From NCBI GenBank assembly GCA_024220505.1, contig JAKZZE010000010.1, positions 1,798,001 to 1,862,000 on the forward strand: DNA of 64,000 nucleotides, read 5' to 3'. Position numbers and translations under genes: made by a program. The first letter of the stretch is position 1, and every line of letters begins with the position of its first letter. This document shows, one piece after another, positions 12,789 through 24,430 of this stretch. The DNA is from Rhizopus arrhizus. Taxonomy: Eukaryota; Mucoromycota; Mucoromycetes; Mucorales; Rhizopodaceae. The notes under the pieces are model-generated. The model saw nothing but the letters and a program-made list of their open reading frames with translations, did no database searches and was not told the DNA's origin.

Positions 12789-14667
12789 ATGACATCCATA
12801 CTTAGACGCTTACCGTAAGTTCAATCTAATTCAAATAATATCAAAGCAACTAATAGAAATGAACAGTAGCCAAGTTCCTTTCCGCCCTCTCGTAAAAAAA
12901 TCTATTCTTTTATCTTCTTCAAGGTTCTTAACTACTGGTAAGAAAAAAGTATAAACTGAATTGAGAGAGAAAAGAAGCTAATGTTTTGATAGCTGCTACA
13001 CAAGCTGCATGTAATAGTGATGAGCCTAGTTTCCTACAATCCGTTGAGAATTATTATGATCATGCTGCTTCACTTAGTGATGTTCAACCTCATACATTAG
13101 CTCACCTTCGAGCGGTTGACAGTGTACTTCGTGTGACGTTTCCAATTGAAGTAGAAAATGGTAAATATGAGGTCATTGAAGGTAAGCTATAGAGACTCCC
13201 CCCTCCTTTTTTTTGCTTGATCACAGAAAAATAAATATGGTTAGGTTACCGTGCTCAACATTCTCGTCATCGTTTACCTGTCAAGGGTGGCATACGTTTT
13301 TCTGAAGAAGTTGACCTTCAAGAAGTGGAAGGTAATAAAGCATATATAATTCAAGAAGAAAAAGAAAAAGTCTGATATAGAAATATACATAGCCCTGGCC
13401 TCTCTTATGACTTATAAATGTGCTGTTGTTGATGTTCCATGTAAGAAAAAGAAAACCGTTTCTCTTGTAAAAAAAACATAACAATGTCTTGTAGTCGGTG
13501 GTGCAAAGGGTGGTATCAAGATTGATCCTACAAAATACACAGTAGAGCAATTAGAAAGAATCACTCGTCGATACACCATGGAACTCTGTCAAAAAAAGTT
13601 CATTGGGCCCGGTTTAGATGTACCTGCTCCTGATGTTGGCACTGGTCCACGTGAGATGGCTTGGATCATGGATACTTATGCTCAATTTAACGTGGGTGAT
13701 GTGAATGCAGCTGGCTGTGTCACTGGCAAGCCGCTTTCCATGGGTGGTGTTCGTGGACGTAATGAGGCTACTGGTTTAGGTGTCTACTATGGTATTCGTG
13801 AGTTCCTTGGATACCGTGAGGTTCAAAAGAAGACAGGTGTCAGTGATAAATTAGAAAACACAACCGTGGTCATCCAAGGATTCGGTAATGTTGGTTACCA
13901 CGCTGCCAAGTTCTTTGAAGAGAATGGGTAAATGATTTTTCTTATATTTTAATTGTTCATCACAATCTCTGACATAATTGATTAGTGCCAAGATTGTAGG
14001 TGTAGGAGAAAGAGATTGTGCTATTTATGATCGTAAAGGCTTAAATGTTGAGAATCTCTATGAATACCACCGTGCTAACAAGACATTCCGTGGCTATTCT
14101 GAATCTGCTCAAATCATAGACCAGCCTAGCAAGATTCTCGAGACAGAGTGTGACATCTTGATCCCAGCTGCCCTTGAACGACAAATTGGTTTACGTAATG
14201 TGGCAAACATCAAGGCTAAAATTATCGGCGAAGCTGCAAACGGACCCTTAACACCCGCTGCACACGAAATTTTGGAGAAGGCTGGTAAAGTCGTGATTCC
14301 AGATTTATTATTGAATGCAGGTGGTGTTACTGTCTCATACTTTGAATGGCTCAAGAATTTATCTCACGTTCGATTCGGTCGTATGAATAAAAAGTGGGAT
14401 GAGCGTGCTCGTTCCAAGGTGTTGGCCCTTGTGGAAGAGAATGCAGGTAGACCTTTAACTGAGGCAGAGCGTAAAGCAATTGTGCACGGTGCTGAAGAGG
14501 CTGATTTGGTTTACTCTGGACTTGAAGATACAATGATCCAAGCTTGCCATGAAACTAGACAAACGGCTGAACTAAAAAATGTAGATTATAGAACTGCTGC
14601 ATATATTAACGCTATTCAAAAGATTGCTGCTGTTTATGAAGGCTCTGGTATGCTTTTCATGCACTAA
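12789..14667 (+). CDS. Mitochondrial NAD(P)-glutamate dehydrogenase (animal-like hexameric type)
   Basis: Seven exons. Exon 1 (12789-12814) joins 12867 and gives an Arg/Ser-rich start [20 protein letters not shown], a likely mitochondrial presequence. The body carries the GDH signatures [63 protein letters not shown], the Rossmann motif QGFGNVG and [19 protein letters not shown]. It is closer to animal GLUD1 than to the roughly 1000-residue NAD-GDH common in fungi, and it keeps an insert between the NAD domain and the C-terminal helix comparable to the animal antenna, slightly shorter (judged from memory). The enzyme interconverts glutamate and 2-oxoglutarate plus ammonium. It stands 256 bp upstream of another mitochondrial gene on the same strand. 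Confidence 0.92.
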
Positions 14668-14923
14668 TTTTTTTTTTTTTGAATCCTTGTTAAATAAATT
14701 AAAGTCGTCTCAATATTGTAAAAACGAAGTGATCTCATAATTGAAAAGAAACCAAATTGATTGGCTTTCAAAATGCGAGAATTTCATTTAAAGCGTCAAT
14801 TAAACACACTCTCCAATAAAAAGCAATCTATAAAGTTCTTAATAAGCAATTTGAACTTAAATCATGCAAAATTAAAATTCATTTCGCTTTTCTTTTTTTT
14901 CTCACTGTTTCTCAAATATTATC

Positions 14924-17079
14924 ATGCTGCCTCGTATATCCGCAACTACTCGAGTTTATTGCTCAAGATATTTTCGGCCCTTGAACACGCTTCGTAAATA
15001 CAGCACAAAGAAGCCTGAACAACAACAAGGCTTTCAAGACTTTTTCAAAAAGACACCCTTTTCAAATAATAAACCACCTGAAATGCCTAGTAGCAATGTA
15101 CTTATTGCAACTGCAATTGGCTCCTATGTGCTTTATAGGCTTACTGCTCCAACTGATCGTGGACGAGAGTTGACATGGCAAACATTCCGCAGTCAATTAC
15201 TCGATCGAGGTTTGGTCGATCGTCTTGAAGTGATCAATAGAAATCAAGTTCTTGTTTATCTAAGAAATGAAGCTTCTACGCTTGGTGTTCCCGGTGTCTT
15301 TTACTTTTCTATTGGTTCAGTCGATGCGTTTGAAAGACAGTTGGAGAAAGCTCAAAGAGAGCTAGGTATCCCTCCTAATGAGCGCATCCCCGTTGCTTAT
15401 CATGACAGAACAAGCCTGGGAGAGACCTTGATTGGATTTGCACCCACGATTTTGTTGATCGGCATGCTGTTTTATTTGACACGAAAGAGTTCTGGTGGAT
15501 CGCAGGGGATCTTTAGTATTGGAAAGAGCAAGGCAAAGCGATTCAGTGAGGAAGAAAGGGTCAAGATATCATTCAAAGATGTCGCGGGTGCCGATGAAGC
15601 CAAAGTAGAAGTGATGGAATTTGTCAATTTCTTAAAAAACCCATCTATTTATGAAAAACTGGGCGCAACGATTCCCAAGGGTGCCATCCTTTCTGGTCCT
15701 CCCGGTACGGGAAAGACTCTGCTGGCCAAGGCGACAGCTGGAGAGGCAGGGGTTCCATTTTATAGCGTGTCAGGATCTGAATTTGTCGAGATGTTTGTCG
15801 GTGTTGGTTCCTCTCGTGTCCGTGATCTTTTTGCGACAGCCAAGAAGAACGCACCCTGTATTATATTTGTGGATGAGATTGATGCAATTGGTAAGGCTCG
15901 TGGCAAAGCTGGTGGACAGTTTGGTGGTGGTGGAAATGATGAACGTGAAAGTACCTTGAATCAGCTCCTGGTAGAGATGGATGGATTTGATTCAGATCAG
16001 CATGTCGTTGTTCTTGCAGGTACCAATCGACCCGATGTTTTGGACCCTGCCTTGTTAAGACCAGGACGATTCGATCGACACATCACCATCGATCGACCCG
16101 ATATCGGCGGCCGTGCGCAGATATTTGAGGTTCACTTGAGACCAATCAAAACCATAGTAGAGAAGCCGGTCCTTGCGCGTAAATTAGCTGCATTAACACC
16201 CGGATTTGCAGGTGCTGATATACATAACGTATGTAACGAGGCAGCCTTGATCGCTGCACGTCGCAACAAGGATACAGTAGAGGAAAAAGACTTTGAAGAT
16301 GCTATTGAACGTGTCATTGCTGGTCTCGAAAAGAAATCACGAGTGCTCTCTCCAGAAGAAAAGAAAACAGTAGCTTATCATGAAGCAGGTCACGCTATTG
16401 CAGGCTGGTATCTTCAATATGCAGATCCTCTCTTAAAGGTTTCTGTTATTCCTCGTGGATCAGCCGCTCTTGGATATGCCCAATATTTACCCAAGGACCA
16501 ATACCTTTATTCGAGGAAGCAACTGCTTGATCGAATGTGTATGACCTTAGGTGGACGTGTTTCTGAACAGATCTTTTTCAAAACAATCACGACAGGCGCA
16601 CAAGACGATCTACAAAAGGTAACAAAGATGGCCTACGCTCAAATTACTGCATATGGTATGAATGAAAAGATAGGTCCCTTATCATTCAGTGATCCTCAAA
16701 ACGAGAACAGTTTCCAAAAACCATTTTCCGAACAAACAGGCACCATGATTGATAATGAAGCACGAGCACTTATATCAGAAGCTTATGATCGTACACTTCA
16801 ATTGTTGACAGAAAAGAAGAATGATATAGAAAAAGTAGCTCAACTGCTTTTAAGTAAGGAAGTCTTGACAAGAGAAGATATGGAAAATCTATTGGGCAAA
16901 AGACCATTCAATGAAGTAACTGTATACGATGAATATGTTAGACGAAAGCCTTCTGACGTAAATTAATGAAAGAATGGGATTAAAACCATTATGTAGTAAT
17001 ATATTTTTATATTTAGACTTCAGCACCACCTGATTTTTCTAAACCATCGGATGATGATAGCGTAGATTCTAAAAAATAA
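14924..17079 (+). CDS. afg3: Mitochondrial m-AAA protease subunit (AFG3/YTA12, FtsH family)
   Basis: The main exon runs from ATG 14924 to 16957. The N-terminus is a basic mitochondrial presequence. TM segments lie near residues 58-73 and 168-187, flanking the intermembrane-space domain. The AAA module has Walker A GPPGTGKT (about residue 257), Walker B IIFVDEID (about 312) and [19 protein letters not shown]. The protease has the zinc motif HEAGH (about 486). A simple ORF would stop at 16966. However, a consensus intron at 16958-17016 (59 nt) removes that stop and adds a 20-residue acidic tail (exon 17017-17079, ending DDDSVDSKK). The spliced protein is 698 aa. m-AAA complexes degrade misfolded inner-membrane proteins and process mitoribosomal protein L32. 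Confidence 0.94.
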
Positions 17080-17461
17080 TGATAGATTTTTATGTATAAA
17101 CCTTTTCACTGTATTTCTAGCTAATATGTGGGAAAGAGAACCATTTACACGATACAAACAATAAAAGAATAATATAACCACTCAATTACAAAAAAAAAAA
17201 AAAAGTCTTTTTATTATATTCTTTTGATTAAACAAGCTTGCGAAACGGCTCAAACTGAAGTCATTGAGTGATGGCTTAACATGTATGAGCTAATTAGTAA
17301 TAACAGGAGTTAAAACATCAATTTCAATTTTAAGCTTTGAACGTATATGTAATAAAACGAAACTTCAAAGGGCATAAGTGTTTATTTATAACAAATTTAT
17401 ATGGTTTGAGATAGACCCAAATGTTCAAAAAATATATACACATAAAGATAGGTACTCGTGT
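17080..17461. terminator. Convergent 3' intergenic region
   Basis: About 380 bp between the 3' ends of the m-AAA protease gene (plus) and the CK1-like kinase gene (minus). It is AT-rich with an A14-15 run near 17190 and should hold both polyadenylation regions. No gene is seen. Confidence 0.4.
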
Positions 17462-19340
17462 TTATTCCCATGGCTTATTTACTGTAGCTGCCCATGATCT
17501 TTCTTCTTCTATTTGGTCATTTCCCCAATTCATTTGGTCCTTGTTATCACAAGCAGCAGCAGGGTTATTTTCACTCCAAGAAACTCTCTTTTCGTTATTT
17601 TCTACTTTTTCAGAGGGTGCTGTCCAATCTATAGTAGGCGCCCATGGCTCACTATCATGTCTGTGTGTGTTCCATCCAACTTGCTTCTGCTTCTTTCTTG
17701 ATCTTGTGCCAAACTTATAACCAGTTTCGCATGTTTTTCCGAAATCTCTACTTGTTCGTCGATAAGAGTTGCTGAATCTCTTTTGTGCTGGTGTGCTAGG
17801 CTTTATATCATTCACTGCTTGTGCAAGATCATCCATTTGAAAGACACCTGGATCCTCATTGTATCCACGGTGACTGTAGGATGGCTTTCGATGACGATGT
17901 TGCTGTTGCGGGGAGTATCGATATTGTTGCTGCTCCTGTTGACGATGAAGATTGTTTGTTATTCGCTGCTTATCTGTTACTACAGATTTGTCATTTTCCT
18001 GCATCCACTTGCTTTCTGTATGTCCACCAAATGGAGATTTAATTATATCTGAATAAGGTCCTCCTTGAATAGAACCTTGTAATAACTGTCTGAGTAGCTC
18101 ATAATTGGGTTCTTCAGCAAATTTGATTTTTCGAGCATACTCTATAAATTTCAAAAGACCTTGGGGCAAGCCAGCACAGAGATCGTCCATAAAGGTATCT
18201 TCCTTGATCTGTTTCATTTTATCCCAGCCAGCACGAGAATTGCGAGCTTGAATGCCGGTCCAAGGTAAAGTACCTAAAATCAAGTCCAATAACAAGTAAC
18301 CGATGCTTTCAATGTCATCACGACGTGCATGAGGTTTACCGCGGTGAACATGAAGTGAAGCATATCGTGCTGTTCCAGCCCTATTTCTGTAGTCTTTCTT
18401 TGTTTCTGGATAGGGCTTTTCTGTCGCAGGATTTTTCCACCAGGTGGTTAAGCCAAAATCGACCAAGTATAATTTAGGATGAGACACATTCCATTTTTGA
18501 AATATCTCTTCACAAGTAGGGTAACGATATTTAATCATAGACATGCCGTGGTCGTCTGTTGATTCAATCATTTCAGGTTCAGGTAAAAAACAGTGAGAAG
18601 AAAATAAAAAGTTATCGGGTTTGATATCTCTATAAACAAGGCCTCTTTTATGAATATGTTCTACAATAGTAACCTAGTTTACAATTCGTTAGATTCATGC
18701 TCACTCTTCTCGTTTTTTATTATTCTGGTTTACCATTTGACAACCAAAATCGACGACAACTTCAATTGGAAGCTTTTTAAGAAATTCCTTCAACTGATTT
18801 ACATTTGGTCCAAGTAAATCCATTACAATACAATCAAATTCATCATGTTGTCCATGCCAGTGACATTGCGGAATACCAGCTATAAAAAAAAGAGGCAGCG
18901 TGAGAAAAAGTATTATTTACAGAAAGATAACTTACGACCGCCTGCAAGCACATCATATATTATGTTTTCATGTTTAATCTGTCGATTTCTCATCTTGATT
19001 GGTTCTCTTTTAACTGCATATTTTCTTCCGGTGTCAATATCCTCAGCTGAAAGAAAAGGAAGTTAGAATGCATTGACAGGACTACTAAATAAAGGGAATA
19101 TTTACCTTCAAACACTTCACCAAAAGAGCCCTCACCAATTCTTCCGAGCACAATCCATTGGTCGGCAATGATGACATCCTTACTTCCGATACTTAGATCT
19201 GTACGAATACTATCGAGTGAGGCGCACTCCAAGCTCAATGGATTGGTGTCTGTTGCCAAAGATTTTGAATCCAATGAATGAGAAATCGACTTTTTTCTCT
19301 GGTTCAATGGCTGCCTGATATGGTATGGACTACTCGACAT
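17462..19340 (-). CDS. Casein kinase 1-like protein kinase with long polar C-terminal tail
   Basis: Five or so exons. The kinase domain shows the glycine loop IGEGSFGEVFEG, the VAIK-type Lys in RKYAVKREP, and CK1 features DVLAGG.GIPQCHWHG and VMDLLGPNV. The catalytic loop is YRDIKPDNFL (Tyr for the usual His), and the Mg-binding motif is DFGLTTWW. TARYASLHVHRGKPHARRDD replaces the APE motif, as is normal for CK1. Between the catalytic loop and DFG there is an insert of about 40 residues (IESTDDHGMSM to WNVSHPKLY), longer than in typical CK1. The last about 180 residues are Gln/Arg/Ser-rich and probably disordered. CK1 kinases phosphorylate primed acidic sites; the substrate here is unknown. 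Start ATG at 19340. Confidence 0.85.
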
Positions 19341-19799
19341 TAAATAACAGAGAAAAAATAGAGAGAAAGAGAGAAGAAAAAAGAAGAAAAAAAGAAAATT
19401 ATAATATCAATTGCTGTAAACTCATGAACTTGTTTACAAAAGAAACAGACGATAATTTATGTCTTGGTCGTTGAGCAAATTTTTGATTAAATCGGGGTTT
19501 ACATTATGATACCTCACATGTATAAGTGCATCCTGGAGAAGAAGAGAAAAAAAAAAAAAAGGAGAGCGAAACTGAATATTTAGTAATGTACTAGTTGTAA
19601 AAGTCCAAGAAATAGAAGCGCCTTTTGCCCTTTACTTAAAAAAAAAATGGAGTAAAACGTCCCTTTATTGTCTCCCCACTTTTATGTATAAATTCTCTTT
19701 GTCTCTCATTTAATTATTGTTTTTTTTTTTTTTTTTTTCTATTCACTTTTTATTTCTCTTTATTAATACTATTAGTATTTATTCTTTAATCTTCATATA
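19341..19799. promoter_or_regulatory. Divergent promoter region
   Basis: About 460 bp between the CK1-like gene (minus) and the coiled-coil gene (plus), with A-runs and a T-run of about 18 near 19725. No specific motif is recognised. Confidence 0.4.
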
Positions 19800-20721
19800 A
19801 TGCTTCATATTCAAGAACCATTTGCTCATAATTCAAGTTTACTCATGTCCCCTCCAATTGCAGTAGTTGTACAACCTCAACCCAGCACATCCACCAGAAC
19901 ACTCAAAGTGATTGAACAATTGAGCCAAAACTTCGATTCAATTCAAAAAGAAATTGCCTCTACTCGATTACAGGTAGAAAATCGCAGAACATGCTTTTTT
20001 TTTGTAGATGCTAACCTGTCACTTTTGTGTGTAGCTGGAAATGATGCGGCAGGCCAAAATGCAGCATGAAAAGGATACACAGCATTACACAAACTCTAAT
20101 AAAATATTCCGGGAACGCATAAAAGAAATCATGCAGGCACTTGAATCCAAACAAAAGTCATTGGATGATACAAAGCGAGCATCTAGTCAGCTTGAACAAA
20201 AAGTAAAGCAACTCAAAGATGAAGCTTTAGCCTCCCGTCGTCAACTCGAAAGTTTACGAAGAAGGGAACAGGTCTTGGAGCATGATAGGGATGTGGCTGT
20301 CAAGGAAAGAAACCAACTAAAGCGTAAGCAAAACCTCTTGGGTGACTCTGTTGAGCAACTTCGTGATCGATGCGAGAAGGAAATGGTTTCACTTCAAAAG
20401 GACCACTCTTTATTGGTTGAACAAGCAAAACTCATCACAGAAAGAAACGAATTGATGATGGAATTGGTGCACAAAAAATTAAAACAGCGTCGTCAACAGA
20501 CAGACAACATTGCCTTGGTAAAGAGACAACTAAGAACTAATATCAGTGCATTCGTGAGCCATGCAAAGTCACTTCTGGATGCTCTGAAGCTAGATGTTGA
20601 ACAATCATCAATTAAAACAAAAGATTGTACAAGTGCTTCCATACAGTGTAGTGGTGAAGTCAATGGTTTACTCACAAGGATGAGAACAATCGCAGCTGAA
20701 ATTACCGCCTCTGAAATATAA
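19800..20721 (+). CDS. Coiled-coil protein, unknown function (286 aa)
   Basis: Two exons, 19800-19973 and 20035-20721, separated by a 61-nt GT-AG intron. The splice joins IASTRLQ to LEMMRQAKMQ in frame. Nearly the whole second exon is predicted coiled coil from the heptad-like Leu/charged spacing (for example LEQKVKQLKDEALASRRQLE and QVLEHDRDVAVKERNQLKRK). The C-terminal 70 residues are less charged. No enzymatic motif is visible. The length and all-coil structure would suit a cytoskeletal, spindle-pole or transport adaptor. I cannot name the family. Confidence 0.75.
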
Positions 20722-21025
20722 CGACTCATTTTCTCCTATAAAAGCAGTTTTTCCCCTCATTTGTGGTTAAAGGAGCACAAGTATAAAAAGGAGGAAAGAT
20801 TGAATCTATTTCTTTAATAAACCATGCTTGGTAAAACTTATCTGATTTTAATTAAAGGTTTCAAAAGAAAAAAAAAATTTTTTTACGGAAAAAAGATCAG
20901 ATTATATTTGTGTGACAGAATGTAGCTTATTCTGATCTTTAAATCATAACATTGTCTTTTACTCAGATCTTTCTCTTTCTTCTTTCTTCTTCTACACATC
21001 AGCTCCAAAATTCAAAAAAAAAAGC
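20722..21025. other. Short intergenic region between tandem genes
   Basis: About 300 bp, pyrimidine-rich just before the next start. No gene or defined signal seen. Confidence 0.4.
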
Positions 21026-22302
21026 ATGGATAATAGCCCAGGATCCGATTTGACATGGTGGAATGTAGCTGAAGCTTCAACATTTGTATTTATTGCAGGT
21101 ATTCTATATTAGACAAAGAAAGGGGAATGCCATCTCAGATCCATTATTTTTCTAATATTGTTTAAGCCTTCATTAGTTTAATATTAGGAATAAAGCTTGA
21201 AGTATCACTAATTGTATCCGGAATAAGATGTGTTGTTCAACTGTCATTGATGGTATTTTGTAGAAAAAATTTTGCTTCAAAAAAAAAGCAGTAAGATTGA
21301 CGGAGATTATATAGGGTTTAATATTAGATGATGTGCTAAAAACTAAACACATGAGTGTAATCATTGCTATGTCCAGTAAGTTCAATATATGTTTTCTGAG
21401 TACAGAACTTATCTGATTAAAAATTATTGGATGATATTAGTCGTATTCGTTCTTTTGGCGTCTTATGAGACTGTATTCAATAGAACAAAAAAGACATTTA
21501 GAAAAATGGTAAGGACTCTTTTTTTTTTTTTGTTACAAGCGGTCAATTAACAGTAAAGTAAAAGTTTCCTATTATATTCGTGATTTTATTTATCAGCAAC
21601 ATGTTTATCACATATTTGGGTGCAGCAGTTGTATTGCGAGTCGAGCCATTTTGGGATCCACCAACTTTTGTGCCAGTGATGGGTATGCTATTGGGTAACT
21701 CGATGACAAGTGTTGCGATGGCAACCGAGAGATGCTTGGACCAATTCAAGTAAGCTCAATCATTTATATTTCAAACACCAGATCAATATCTTAATCGCAT
21801 CTCTGTTCACAGATTTCATGCGCCTGTACTTGAAACAAGATTAGCTTATGGTGCTACGCGATACGAAGCATCTTTACCGCTAGCAGTGGAAGCCATCCGA
21901 ATTGCTCTTATTCCCGTCATTACTCAGCTTAGCGTGATGGGTATGATCAATATTCCAGGCATGATGACAGGTCAAATTATGGCAGGTACACCAATAATGG
22001 AAGCCGTCATGTATCAACAGTGTATCATGTTTATGATTGCAGCAAGTAGTACTTTAGGTGTCATTATGGCTGTTACCGTAAATAACAAAAAAAAAAAAAA
22101 AAAAAAAAAAAAAGTAGCTAAACACGTTTCATTTTAGGCTTGTATGCTTATTCTAATAGATAAAGAGCAAATAATGAGACAAGATAGGATTTATGATAAC
22201 AAAACCTTTAGCTTTTCAAAACTAAAATGCAAAATTTTGTCGCTCAAATTCTGTTGTAAAAAATCTAGATCAAAAAAGACAGTTGGTGACATTGTACCAT
22301 AA
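21026..22302 (+). CDS. FetB/UPF0014 (ALS3-like) membrane protein
   Basis: Several exons with short introns. The spliced protein has about seven hydrophobic segments and the UPF0014 signatures ISLILGIKLEVSLIVSGIRC, RVEPFWDPPTFVPVMGMLLG with NSMTSVAMA, and GMINIPGMMTGQIMAGTPIM. Bacterial FetB is the membrane part of an iron-exporting ABC transporter, and plant ALS3/STAR2 gives aluminium tolerance; both work with separate ATPases. No ATPase gene is in this window. A simple ORF ends in poly-Lys (22137), but this is a reading of an intron. An intron at 22078-22137 containing A27 ends in TTTTAG. The last exon (22138-22302) restores a transmembrane end (TACMLILIDKEQIMRQDR) and a basic tail ending VGDIVP. 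Confidence 0.82.
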
Positions 22303-23085
22303 ACAAAATACCCTTTTCTCCTTTTTCTTTATTTCCCTATATTATACGTTTAACCCAATCTTGTCAGTGTACAATTATATATATATAGAACCATACCTCT
22401 AGTGGTATCTCTCAATGTGAATTAATAAAAAGCTCTTATTTATTTTCACTATGCGCCTTTGTAAATAAAAAAGGGAGAAGCACACACATCTTTGCACCTT
22501 TCTCTCCCTTTGTTCTTAATTGCACATGAACCAGGATAGTTGAAAAGATTAGGAGATATAAATATTGAATAAACTAACTCTTATTATCACCACTGTCATT
22601 TACACTCCTATTTATTTATGTGCAATTACCTTTTTAAATCCTAGATTTAAACAAAATACATCCCTTTGACAGTCCCTGTAAAAGAAATAACATAAAATAA
22701 TATCATATATGATTCAGCTCCTGGTCTCAAATGCATATATCGCTAAATGTTTTCTAATAACTAGCGTCAGGCATGAAGTCATTGAAACAAAAAATATTTT
22801 ACTTGTAATGCTTTTAAAATCTCATTATTTTATAATTTGAACCTATCTTGACAATGAAAATAAAGCTGTTTATCTTTATTTTTTACTAAAGGTTTACTAC
22901 ATCACAGACCATTCTTGGTTTTGCTGTATTATTCTATGATAGAGCAAAGCATTACTTCTTTGCCTAGGCATCAATCCAGTTATGCTTGAATTTTGTGAAC
23001 ATTTACTTTATGCCATTGCAAAGTTGGACTACCACCTAGAACAATAGTTACTATAGCCAGTGAAATCTCAATGCACTATCTACTG
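22303..23085. other. AT-rich intergenic region
   Basis: No gene recognised. It ends at the apparent 5' truncation point of the LINE relic. Confidence 0.4.
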
Positions 23086-24430
23086 TCAATGAAAAATTTC
23101 TATCAAAGAACGCGTTACTATAGTGAATGCATTAATACTTTCTAAATTGTGGTATGTTCTGCAAATGGTTCATTTACCGACTACCTTCTTTCGGCAGCTC
23201 AATTCCGTGATTTATCAGTTTTTCTGGCATAACTGCAAACCTAAGATCAAGTACATGCGGTTGTGGTTAGATCCAAAGTTAGGTGGGCTAGGTCTTTTGG
23301 ACCCAGGGATTCAACAAGAAAACTTACAGATACGCTGGCTTCGTCAACTCTTGAAAGACAACCACCCTCCGTCTTGTAAGTCAGCCTATATTACTAGATC
23401 ACATTCGTCGATTCCATTTAGAAAATACTGGAACAAAACTGACTCTCTTTTCCCCTCTTTGCGACTACACCCTGCTGCTCACGTCAATAACTTTATGCAG
23501 AGCATATATAAGACGGTTGATTCTTTTGGGTATGCAGATACACGACAGGCAAAGTGTACTCCTGCCACACTTCTTCGCTTACCTCTGTCTGCTATATTTG
23601 CTGTGATTCCTGCTGATTATTGGATCACTCAATCACGATACAAAAATTTCAAGGTGTCTCAATTTTTTACGCATGATGACCACTTTGGATGTATACGTCC
23701 TTTATTGTCATCTGACCAGCCTTATTATCCTCGTCTGGTCTCCAAGTTATGCAAAGATATTCATAGTCGTATCATCAAGCTAAATCAGATTATCTGGCCA
23801 CATATATTGAGTTAAAATCAATCATTTAGTGAAGTAGATTATTCAACATTCATCAACGCCTTCTGTTCGCAGTCTCAATGGACTGAGTACAAACCTAAAC
23901 CATTTCGGTCGTCTCTAGTACAGCGGTTTCTACCGTTACTGACAATGGCACCAATACCAACTTCCAAGTGGCCACTTTTTTGGAAAATGCCCGTTTTGCC
24001 TGAAGGCAGGGTCTTTATGGTATCGTCTATTTCACCGTAAACTCTATAGCCAGTCACTTCTCTCGATTTGATAACGGTTTGACCTCTTCACAATATAAAT
24101 TTTGTTCTGCTAATACTGAAGACTTACAACACCTCTTCGTGCCCTGTCCTAAGAAATGAAGAGTATGAATAGATGTTTTCAATTTCTTTAGTCCACACCT
24201 CACTTTTATTCAAGACGATGTATGCTCAATCCTCTAGTCTCTTCAGCAGTTTCCTTTTATTGACAATATTGATCTCTGGGCTCTCAGCTACTGTGTGCTT
24301 TCCATTATCTGGCATGCCTATTGGAGATTTACGATTGACGGTTTTCCTTTTATTGATAAACAGCTGGTCACTCGTGCTATGGCACAGTTTGCCACCCTCA
24401 AAAGGGGGCAGGCTTGACCTTGACTAGCAT
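23086..24430 (+). mobile_element. 5'-truncated, decayed LINE retrotransposon (3' part of ORF2)
   Basis: The frame from about 23088 to 23815 matches the C-terminal part of the LINE ORF2 at 63.0-64.0 kb in this window. IVNALILSKLWYVL parallels VLNTLILSTLWHVL, and LGGLGLLDPGIQQENLQIRW parallels IGGLGILDPTSQQMALQFRW. After the TAA near 23813 the similarity-type sequence continues in other frames to about 24430. It includes a Cys/His element (FCSANTEDLQHLFVPCPKK) and IIWHAYWRFTIDGFPF, with several stops and frameshifts. The endonuclease and the reverse-transcriptase catalytic motifs are missing, so this copy is dead. 5' truncation is typical of LINE insertion. It is clearly diverged from the intact copy. 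Confidence 0.8.

Noticed and set aside
12565..12792. Plus-strand Phe-rich ORF upstream of GDH
   Set aside because: Translation of T-runs in the leader; no protein character.
17421..18052. Plus-strand ORFs across the CK1-like kinase gene
   Set aside because: Antisense shadows of a well-supported kinase C-terminal tail.
21886..22137. ORF ending in poly-Lys as the FetB-like C-terminus
   Set aside because: The A27 run lies inside a GT-AG intron; the spliced last exon gives a sensible membrane-protein end.
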